This document shows, one piece after another, positions 1-5,024 of a stretch of 5,575 bases of DNA. Position numbers and translations under genes: made by a program. Location of the stretch: positions 1 through 5,575 of the forward strand of contig JAEXGP010000319.1 in NCBI GenBank assembly GCA_023450775.1. The letters are read 5' to 3'. The notes under the pieces were generated by a model. It was not told where the DNA came from. It saw only the letters and a list, made by a program, of their open reading frames with translations, and searched no databases. The stretch comes from Actinomycetes bacterium. Its GTDB lineage: Bacteria > Actinomycetota > Acidimicrobiia > Acidimicrobiales > Microtrichaceae. Within the stretch, counting starts at the first letter, position 1, and each line of letters starts with the position of its first letter.

Positions 1-600
1 GGCCTTGACCGACCGCTGCTTGTCCCGCTGCTCGGCGAGGACCTTCGACGAGGCCTCGAGCTCGGCCGAGCGCTCGTCCAGGTCGATCTGCGCGGCCCGG
101 AGGTCGTCGGCCACCTGCTGGCGATCGCCGTGCAGGGTCTCGAGCAGGACCTTCTCGTTCACTGCGGTGTTGGGGTCGCCCGCACCGAGCCCGCCGACGT
201 CGGAACCCGCGCTCATGTAGGCGCTCACGATGTAGCTGCTCGCCTGCTTCTTGGCGTCGCCCATGCGAGCCTCGGCGTCGGCGACGGCGGCCTTGTTGTG
301 CTCGACCTGCGCGGTGACCTTGTCCATCTCGAGGCTGGTCTGCAGGTACTGCTCGTCCAGCGCCGAGGCCTTGGCCTCGAGCCGGTCCATCTCCGCTGCG
401 AGTCGCAGCACCTTGGCCCGCTGGCCCTCGACGTCCTGGGCCGACGCGGTGCCGACCATGGAGGCGCCGATCACCAGAGCCAGGGCGGCGAGGACGGCGA
501 CCGGACGCACTGCCCGACCGAGGCGGGCGCCGGTGCTCGGCGCGGCCGACGTGTCGGGGGCAGGACGAGGGGTGATGCGAGGTGTGTGGGAGGGACGCAT
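1..600 (-). CDS. Exported coiled-coil protein, probable peptidoglycan hydrolase (N-terminal part, 3' end outside window)
   Basis: Reading from ATG at 600 down to base 1 gives 200 uninterrupted codons; the C-terminus is beyond the window. Residues 1-32 are a long basic, proline-rich n-region. Residues 33-50 are hydrophobic and end in GTASA before Q55, a typical signal peptidase I site after A54. Residues 55-105 and about 150-200 are charged heptad-like helices rich in E, K, Q, A and L (for example LAEQRDKQR near the cut edge), so coiled coil is likely. Between them, residues about 117-135 (SSYIVSAYMSAG, then GGLG) resemble the hinge of PcsB/RipA-type N-terminal domains. In those families the coiled coil precedes an NlpC/P60 or M23 hydrolase domain that cuts peptidoglycan during division. 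The catalytic domain is not visible, so the enzyme class is inferred. No clear Shine-Dalgarno precedes the ATG. TTG at 612 and GTG at 621 are in-frame alternatives before a stop at 624-622. Confidence 0.8.
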   Translation of the reverse strand, partial: MRPSHTPRITPRPAPDTSAAPSTGARLGRAVRPVAVLAALALVIGASMVGTASAQDVEGQRAKVLRLAAEMDRLEAKASALDEQYLQTSLEMDKVTAQVEHNKAAVADAEARMGDAKKQASSYIVSAYMSAGSDVGGLGAGDPNTAVNEKVLLETLHGDRQQVADDLRAAQIDLDERSAELEASSKVLAEQRDKQRSVKA

Positions 601-644
601 GACGGGGAGCAAGTCAACCACTCATCGCGTTCTGTTACAAATAG

Positions 645-659
645 GTGTCGATCCGACAC
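645..659. promoter_or_regulatory. Inverted repeat in the divergent intergenic region upstream of the hydrolase-like gene
   Basis: GTGTCG at 645-650 and CGACAC at 654-659 are perfect 6-bp arms around ATC. The site lies 45 bp upstream of the minus-strand ATG at 600 and about 180 bp upstream of the plus-strand GTG at 842, so it could be an operator for the left gene. Between it and the gene, the minus strand reads TTGTAACAG (640-632), a GTAAC-like element. In Actinomycetota, NlpC/P60 and M23 genes are often controlled by regulators such as MtrA, but I cannot assign a regulator from one site. I see no convincing -35/-10 pair. The rest of 601-841 holds nothing else I can support. Confidence 0.25.
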
Positions 660-841
660 ACGATCGATGGGAGTGCGGTCGCGTCCTGAGGGGTGAGGGC
701 GCAGGCCCCGGGCAGGCCCCACCGATCTCGCACGGCCCGATCGAGAGGTGCTGAAACTCCTCGTCATGCACTGACGACGGGGGCTCCCCAGGCGCAGGTG
801 GGGGCGGGCCCCGATGGCCGTGCCGCCGCCCAGGTCCGACC

Positions 842-1759
842 GTGGACGACGTGGCCGCCGCCCGGCGACCACGGAGCGTCGCAGAGCGCCTCCCGCGACC
901 CGGCACCACGCCGCATGGGGAGTCGTGGCGACCCGACCGATCGGACCCGACCGTGCCCACCGACGCCGAACCCACGGCCACCCGCCCCATCAACCCGACG
1001 GCCCCGCCGGCGACCGGGCCCTCGACCCGAACTCCGCCGCCGGCCGACGGCCCGCCGCCGGGGTCGCTCGGCGCGGCGACGTCCGCTGCGACCACGGCGA
1101 TGCCCTGGTGGCGACCGGAGGTGGCCCAGTGGCTGGTCGAGCGCCGCAACGCCGGCGACACCCCCGCCGAGATCACGACGGAGCTCGTGGCCCGCGGCTG
1201 GGACGCGGACACCGCGGCCGACACCGCCCGGCGTTCCCTCCGTCGGTCCGACCACCACCGCGCGCTCTACGGGACCCTGTGCTGGTCGGTGGGCCTCGGC
1301 TCGCTCGGGCTGGCCACCGGACTGCACCAGGTGCTGGCCGAGACGCCCGATCCGGAGCTCGCCGCGATCGCGTTCACGCTCGCGGTCGTGCTGCTGCCGC
1401 TCGGCGGTTGGTGCGGGTGGACGGCCAAGCAGCTCGAGTCGACGTCGTCGCACGCCGTGTGGTCACCGACCCGACGCATGTGGTTCGGGACGCTGGCCAG
1501 CCTGACCGCCGTCATCGGCATGGTCCGACTGATCACCTACGTGTACCTGATGATCGCCTCACTCACCGGCGCACGGCACACGCCGCTGACGCCGGAGGAC
1601 CAACTCCAGGTGCTGGTCTCGCTCGGCGTCGTGGTCCCGCTGTTCGCGTGGTCGTTCGGCGAGTGGCGTCGCTCGGACGTCGTGATCTCTGGGCTCCGCG
1701 ACGTCGACCGACGGGCCGAGCGACGCGCCGATGCCCCGATCGCGGAGACCCACCGATGA
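842..1759 (+). CDS. Four-helix integral membrane protein, DUF5671-like, with proline-rich N-terminus
   Basis: The frame gives 305 residues from GTG at 842 to TGA at 1757-1759. Residues 1-85 are proline-, threonine- and alanine-rich and probably disordered. Residues 88-133 form a small helical module (PEVAQWLVERRNAGDTPAE, then ELVARGWDADTA), the 'short helix, G-x-T/S-x-x-E-I, L-x-x-x-GW' pattern often found ahead of small bacterial membrane domains. Hydrophobic segments lie at about 143-165, 172-194, 213-240 and 254-274, followed by a charged tail. The order of helices and the RRMWFGTL block before the third helix recall DUF5671, a membrane domain of unknown function. That assignment is from memory of the family pattern. 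The start is uncertain: GTG 851, GTG 953 or ATG 1100 are in frame, and only an AGGT about 9 nt upstream supports 842. It runs convergently to the lipoprotein gene. Function unknown. Confidence 0.75.
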   Translation: MDDVAAARRPRSVAERLPRPGTTPHGESWRPDRSDPTVPTDAEPTATRPINPTAPPATGPSTRTPPPADGPPPGSLGAATSAATTAMPWWRPEVAQWLVERRNAGDTPAEITTELVARGWDADTAADTARRSLRRSDHHRALYGTLCWSVGLGSLGLATGLHQVLAETPDPELAAIAFTLAVVLLPLGGWCGWTAKQLESTSSHAVWSPTRRMWFGTLASLTAVIGMVRLITYVYLMIASLTGARHTPLTPEDQLQVLVSLGVVVPLFAWSFGEWRRSDVVISGLRDVDRRAERRADAPIAETHR

Positions 1760-1812
1760 CCACGGTGCGGACGAACCCCGTGCACGCCACGGCTCGGCCC
1801 GCCGCGCCGTCA

Positions 1813-1866
1813 GCGACCGCGGGCACCGCGGGCACCGCAGGCACCGCAGGCACCGCAGGCACCGCC
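1813..1866. repeat. 9-bp tandem repeat, consensus GGCACCGCA
   Basis: Five contiguous 9-bp units run from 1822 to 1866: ggcaccgcg, three exact copies of ggcaccgca, then ggcaccgcc. A degenerate unit (gcgaccgcg) precedes them at 1813-1821. The array lies in the spacer between two convergent genes, after the stop at 1759 and before the hairpin at 1882. Because the unit is a multiple of three, any frame through it reads as a low-complexity tripeptide repeat. I read it as non-coding, because the flanking frame is not protein-like. Copy number may vary between strains. Confidence 0.9.
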
Positions 1867-1881
1867 AAGGCTCGAACACAC

Positions 1882-1910
1882 CGCACCCCCGGCCGACGGC
1901 CGGGGGTGCG
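1882..1910. terminator. Strong GC-rich hairpin, probable bidirectional terminator
   Basis: CGCACCCCCGGCC at 1882-1894 pairs perfectly with GGCCGGGGGTGCG at 1898-1910, a 13-bp stem with a GAC loop. It stands about 120 bp after the stop of the rightward membrane-protein gene and about 75 bp after the stop of the leftward lipoprotein gene, so it can serve both. No T-tract follows on either strand; hairpins without T-tracts are common terminator candidates in high-GC Actinomycetota, though termination here is inferred and not shown. The remaining bases of 1760-1983 hold only the tandem repeat and a small palindrome (ccaggcctgg, 1927-1936). Confidence 0.65.
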
Positions 1911-1983
1911 CCGCGCTGTGGGTGCGGCCAGGCCTGGACGGCGGGGCGATGCTGCCCGGACCCGGCCGCGGATGTGGGGCGGG

Positions 1984-2529
1984 TCAGGCGCCGGCAGGTC
2001 GCAGGACCAGGGAGCCGATCGTGACCGTCTCGGCAGTGACGGCCGCGGCACAATCGCCCGCGCTCGGTGAGGCGACGAACTCCGTGGTGCCCTGGTAGCC
2101 GTTGAACCGCCCCCCGATGACGAACACGCTGAGCTGACCGGTCACCGCAGTGTTGAGCGAGGCCACCACCGCCGCGGTCGACGTCGACCCGTCAGACCAC
2201 CGGACCGTGGCGGGCCCACTGCCCATCTCGGAGGATCCGCTGCACGACAGCTGCTCCCACGACAGCGACAGCGACTCGATCGAGGCACTGGTGACCCCGG
2301 CGCCGGTGTCGTCCTCACACGGTGCCTCCGGTTCCCGCCCGGTCAACGTCAAGGTGTTCCGACCATGGGTGAATCTGACTCCAGGTGAGACCGAGAGGTG
2401 CAGTGTCCCGCCGCTGCACGACACCGAGCCGTGCTGCGCCGGCCCGGGCGGCAGGCCGGAGCACGCTGCCGGCACCACGACCGACGCCACGACTGCGCAA
2501 GCAGCACCGATTCGCTTCATCAACACCAT
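1984..2529 (-). CDS. Small lipoprotein consisting of a four-cysteine domain homologous to the neighbouring kinase sensor
   Basis: From ATG at 2529 the product has 181 residues and ends with TGA at 1986-1984. Residues 4-22 (MKRIGAACAVVASVVVPAA) form a lipoprotein signal peptide with lipid-carrying Cys at 23 (VPAAC-SG); Pro at -3 is not canonical, so the lipobox is good but not perfect. The mature part holds C38, C71, C96 and C160, probably two disulfides, and alternating hydrophobic/polar stretches suggesting a beta-sandwich. It shares the blocks ESLSL (85-89), RWSDG (110-114) and GSL (172-174), plus cysteine order and spacing, with residues 366-500 of the kinase encoded at 3361-4902. The protein is thus anchored outside the membrane and is little more than this domain. 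A run of seven G on the minus strand (2538-2532) is the likely ribosome site. ATG 2520 (starting at MKR) is an equally reasonable start; ATG 2571 would bury the signal peptide. The exact biochemical role is unknown. Confidence 0.85.
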   Translation of the reverse strand: MVLMKRIGAACAVVASVVVPAACSGLPPGPAQHGSVSCSGGTLHLSVSPGVRFTHGRNTLTLTGREPEAPCEDDTGAGVTSASIESLSLSWEQLSCSGSSEMGSGPATVRWSDGSTSTAAVVASLNTAVTGQLSVFVIGGRFNGYQGTTEFVASPSAGDCAAAVTAETVTIGSLVLRPAGA

Positions 2530-2680
2530 GACCCCCCCTGTCCCGGCAGCCACGCAGCCTGCCGAGCCCATCCCCCGTCGCCCTGGAGCCGTTCCAGCGG
2601 AGGCTCAGCGCAGCATCGAACATGCGCCCGGTCGGCCGCTACCGGCAGGGCTGACGGTGCCCCGCCGTCGCCGGGCTCGG

Positions 2681-2707
2681 TACGCTCCAGGCGTGGAGCG
2701 GAGGGGA
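2681..2707 (+). promoter_or_regulatory. -10 element, overlapping inverted repeat and ribosome binding site of the FHA-kinase operon
   Basis: TACGCT at 2681-2686 fits the actinobacterial -10 pattern TANNNT. An expected start site about 7 bp downstream falls at 2693. CGCTCCA (2683-2689) and TGGAGCG (2694-2700) are perfect 7-bp arms around GGCG, so an inverted repeat covers both the -10 element and the start site, a position suited to a repressor. GGAGCGGAGGGG at 2696-2707 is a strong Shine-Dalgarno placed 3 nt before the ATG at 2711. No clear -35 is seen; CTGACG at 2651 is too far away. An imperfect relative, CTGGA-GCCGT-TCCAG, lies at 2583-2597 in the same divergent spacer. I could not identify a promoter for the lipoprotein gene. 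Confidence 0.45.
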
Positions 2708-2710
2708 CCG

Positions 2711-3364
2711 ATGAACGAGCGCGCCGGCATCACCTACGAGGCGCCTCACGGCACCGAGTCCCTCGTGCTGCACGACGGCGACGTCGTGCAGTTCGGCCGG
2801 GGCGGATCCTGCGCGATCCGGTTCGCCTACGCGCCGGTCGCGGACACCGGCGTCCCCAGGATCGCGGGGCGTCTCGTCGTCGCCGGCGACCGCGTCTTCG
2901 TCGAGGCGTCCGATGGTCCCGGCCGCTCCGCACTCGAGGTCACCGCACCTGCCCGGCCGCCGATCCTTCTCGCCGCCGGCGACGGCTTCGCTCCCGCCGA
3001 GCACACCTACCGGATCACCGTCCACGGCCGTGACCGCTCCTGGCCGATCGATGTGGCGGTCGCCCCACCGGTGCGGGACCGGCACCACCACGCGACCGAC
3101 GCACCGACCGAGCGCCACGCCCTCGAGCTCACCGACGCCCAGCGGCGAGTCCTCGAGGCCTACACCGCTCCGCTGCGACGCGGCCGCCTGGAACCGGCGA
3201 CGCACCGCGAGGTCGCCGACGCGCTCGGCTGCCACCCGAACTCGGCTCGCGAGGTCCTCTACACGGTGTGGTCCGCCCTGTTCGCGACCGGCATCCCGAT
3301 GCCTGAGGTCGCGGACAAGCGCGTCGCGGTTGCCGAGACGATCAGGCTCCACAAGCTGCTGTGA
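2711..3364 (+). CDS. FHA-like domain plus C-terminal winged-helix/HTH protein, probable kinase-coupled regulator
   Basis: From ATG 2711 (strong Shine-Dalgarno just upstream) the product has 217 residues. Residues about 15-105 look like a forkhead-associated fold: VVQFGRGGSCAIRF (25-38) carries the conserved GR, followed by VPRIAGRLVV (48-57) and short beta strands. Intact FHA domains bind phosphothreonine peptides. Here the usual S-R-x-H reads P49-R50-I51-A52 and the later Asn is missing, so binding may be altered. A polar linker with HHH (125-127) follows. Residues 137-217 begin ELTDAQRRVLEAY and contain THREVADALGCHPNSARE (164-181), a helix-turn-helix like the wHTH that follows FHA domains in some actinobacterial proteins. 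The protein is probably cytoplasmic and could pass the kinase signal to DNA. Its TGA overlaps the kinase GTG start. An in-frame GTG at 2693, right where transcription might begin, would add six residues through leaderless translation. DNA binding is inferred. Confidence 0.8.
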   Translation: MNERAGITYEAPHGTESLVLHDGDVVQFGRGGSCAIRFAYAPVADTGVPRIAGRLVVAGDRVFVEASDGPGRSALEVTAPARPPILLAAGDGFAPAEHTYRITVHGRDRSWPIDVAVAPPVRDRHHHATDAPTERHALELTDAQRRVLEAYTAPLRRGRLEPATHREVADALGCHPNSAREVLYTVWSALFATGIPMPEVADKRVAVAETIRLHKLL

Positions 3365-4902
3365 CCGGCGACGAGGCGGAGGCCGGCGCATCGTCGGACG
3401 ATCTGCTCTACACGACCGGGCCGCCCGAGGACCCCGACCGGTACGGCGTGTCGTCGGACGAGCTCTCGAAGGTCCGCATCGGCGGCGAAGGGCTCCTGTA
3501 CGAGGCGATGCGCACCGCCACCGGCGAGCGCGTGGCGCTCAAGCTGCTGACGAACACCCCCGTGTCGGACTACGAGCGCGTGGCCGAACGAGCCGCGCTG
3601 TTCACCCTGCTGGACGACCCCGGGCTCATGCGCCAGCTCGAGACCTTCGTCGGCCCGGCGCTCGCTCCAGCAGGCTCTCGCTCGGAAGGTGTCGATGACG
3701 AGGACGTCGACATCCTCTACTCGGTCGCCGCCTGGGTCGACGGCGTCACCCTGACCGACGCGACGGCCGGGTCGTCGCCGCACAGCCGCCTCGTCTGGAT
3801 CACCGAGATCGCCGACGCGCTCGCGGCCCTGCACGCGCCCAGCCCGGCCGCCCCGCTGGGGCTCGTCCACAGGGACGTGAAGCCGTCGAACATCCGGGTC
3901 CGCCCCGACGGTCGCACCGTGCTCGTGGACTTCGGCGTCGCGCGGCAGGCCGACAGCACCGACATGACCGAAGGGGTGGGCACCTACCGGTGGCGAGCCC
4001 CCGAGGTGCTCACCGGGAGCCATTACGCGAGCGGCCAGAGCGTCGACACATGGGGCCTCGGCGCGGTCGCGCACTGGCTGCTGCTGGGCAGCGTCCCCGA
4101 GCTCGACGGTGCGGCAGCGGCCCAGGAGCGCCTCGCGAGCTGCATCGCCCTGGTCGAGTTCCCGCGCGGCAAGGCCATCGCTGCGCACATCGCAGCGCTG
4201 CTGCACACCGACCCTTCGAAGCGTCCCGGCGACCTGCGCCGGTGGGCAGACGCACTGCGCCGCATGTGCGCCGGCAAGCGGACGCTCGTCGAAGCGGTCC
4301 GCGAGACGGCACTCCCGCTCGCGGTCGCAGCCGCGGTGATCACCGTCGGCTGGGGTGCCTACATCGGCTTCATCCGGCCACCGGATGGCGGGCAGCCGGC
4401 CACGACCGACGCGCCATCAGCCGCGCGCATCGGCGCGCTGCCGTCGGCGACGCGCTGCGACGGCATCGCCGGCGCGACGATGAGCATCGACCCGCCGGCA
4501 GTCCAGATGCCCCAGACGGTGACGCTGGAGCTCGACGGGCCGCCGCTCACGATCGACTGCAACGGCGCAGTCGACCTCTCGCTCGTCGTCGAGTCGATCT
4601 CGTTGACCGTCGACGGTGTCTCGTGCGCGACGCCGCCGATGTTGCCCGGGACCGGAAAGGCAGAGCTTCGATGGTCGGACGGCCTGGTCACTCCGGCCGA
4701 CATCTCCATGACACCTGAGAGCGGCATCTTGGTGACACGGATCCACTCCTCGACCGGCGCCGTCCAGTTGGACGCGTCGACGACGGCGTCCTACACCGAG
4801 CTCACCGGTGCGTGCGACACCGGTGGCGTCACCGCCATCGCGTTCGACCTCGGATCCCTCGACGTCGCGGTGACCTGGAACGGCGACCGTCCCGGCGACT
4901 GA
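3361..4902 (+). CDS. Transmembrane Hanks-type Ser/Thr protein kinase with extracytoplasmic four-Cys sensor domain
   Basis: The product has 513 residues. GTG 3361 overlaps the preceding TGA (GTGA), indicating translational coupling. Kinase domain about 35-305: Gly-rich loop IGGEGLLYEA (40-49), ATP-anchoring K61 in VALKLL, catalytic loop HRDVKPSN (170-177, D172 the base), DFG (190-192), activation segment ending GTYRWRAPE (207-215), subdomain IX D229 in DTWGLG, and R288 in DPSKRPGDL. All catalytic residues are present, so it should be active; the first loop glycine appears to be R39, a mild departure. Residues about 317-337 are the single membrane helix, giving a cytoplasmic kinase and an outside domain. 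Residues 366-500 contain C366, C400, C422 and C485 and match the lipoprotein at 1984-2529. There are no PASTA repeats. The likely role is to sense an envelope ligand and phosphorylate the FHA/HTH partner; ligand and substrates are inference. Confidence 0.93.
   Translation: MTGDEAEAGASSDDLLYTTGPPEDPDRYGVSSDELSKVRIGGEGLLYEAMRTATGERVALKLLTNTPVSDYERVAERAALFTLLDDPGLMRQLETFVGPALAPAGSRSEGVDDEDVDILYSVAAWVDGVTLTDATAGSSPHSRLVWITEIADALAALHAPSPAAPLGLVHRDVKPSNIRVRPDGRTVLVDFGVARQADSTDMTEGVGTYRWRAPEVLTGSHYASGQSVDTWGLGAVAHWLLLGSVPELDGAAAAQERLASCIALVEFPRGKAIAAHIAALLHTDPSKRPGDLRRWADALRRMCAGKRTLVEAVRETALPLAVAAAVITVGWGAYIGFIRPPDGGQPATTDAPSAARIGALPSATRCDGIAGATMSIDPPAVQMPQTVTLELDGPPLTIDCNGAVDLSLVVESISLTVDGVSCATPPMLPGTGKAELRWSDGLVTPADISMTPESGILVTRIHSSTGAVQLDASTTASYTELTGACDTGGVTAIAFDLGSLDVAVTWNGDRPGD
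4456..4860 (+). other. Kinase sensor domain region (four-Cys domain), kinase residues 366-500
   Basis: This stretch encodes the extracytoplasmic domain after a linker of about 28 residues rich in Pro, Ala and Thr (338-365). Cysteines at 366, 400, 422 and 485 are 34, 22 and 63 residues apart; the lipoprotein cysteines are 33, 25 and 64 apart. ESISL starts 11 residues before the third cysteine in both proteins. RWSDG follows the third cysteine by 15 residues here and 14 in the lipoprotein. Over residues 407-441 I count about 15 identical positions of 35 by eye. The pattern suggests a disulfide-stabilised beta-rich domain. I do not recognise the family. Confidence 0.75.
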
Positions 4903-4916
4903 GCGCCGACCGGGCG

Positions 4917-4937
4917 GATCGGCGTGCGTCACGCATC
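4917..4937 (+). terminator. Small hairpin shortly after the kinase stop
   Basis: GCGTG (4922-4926) and CACGC (4930-4934) pair around CGT, and flanking GAT/ATC (4917-4919, 4935-4937) can extend the stem past a 2-nt bulge. It begins 15 nt after the kinase stop codon, a usual terminator position, but the stem is short and no T-tract follows. It could equally be chance in GC-rich DNA. Confidence 0.25.
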
Positions 4938-4976
4938 CGGGGCGGCCGACGCGGACGGGTCCGGCGGAGAGAGCGA

Positions 4977-5011
4977 CGCCCCGGTCGCCAGGACCGCGAC
5001 GGTCCGGGGCG
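4977..5011 (+). terminator. GC-rich hairpin between the kinase and histidine kinase genes
   Basis: CGCCCCGG (4977-4984) is perfectly complementary to CCGGGGCG (5004-5011). Inside, ACCG (4993-4996) pairs with CGGT (5000-5003), so a 12-bp stem forms with one 8-nt bulge on the left arm. Alternatively GGACCG/CGGTCC (4991-4996/5000-5005) forms a compact 6-bp hairpin. The structure ends 13 nt before the ATG at 5025. It may end transcription of the kinase operon or act as a leader structure controlling the next gene; the sequence does not decide between these. Confidence 0.4.
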
Positions 5012-5024
5012 CAGGTCGGGCACC

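Noticed and set aside
130..754. Plus-strand frames over the first 750 bases
   Set aside because: The minus strand there has a signal peptide and coiled coil with coherent codon use; the plus frames are low-complexity shadows.
1756..2070. Reading frame opening with ATG that overlaps the stop of the membrane-protein gene (ATGA), running through the tandem repeat
   Set aside because: The junction looks coupled, but the product is low complexity (Gly-Thr-Ala repeat, then Arg/Gly-rich), the strong hairpin lies inside it, and its end overlaps the lipoprotein gene in antisense.
814..2070. Long plus-strand frame across the membrane-protein gene
   Set aside because: It is a shifted-frame shadow: Arg/Pro/Ala-rich, no membrane helices or motifs, while the frame from 842 has clear hydrophobic segments.
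2150..2710. Upstream extension of the FHA/HTH frame by 187 codons
   Set aside because: It lies opposite the well-supported lipoprotein gene, contains no domain-like sequence, and the Shine-Dalgarno at 2696-2707 and -10 at 2681 place the true start at 2711 (or 2693).
2639..4206. Long minus-strand frames opposite the FHA and kinase genes
   Set aside because: They are antisense shadows typical of high-GC DNA; the plus-strand frames carry intact kinase and HTH motifs.
4456..4860. Assigning the four-Cys domain to the mycobacterial LpqH or PknH_C families
   Set aside because: Some beta-strand style is similar, but cysteine arrangement and conserved blocks do not match what I recall of those families, so I name no family.
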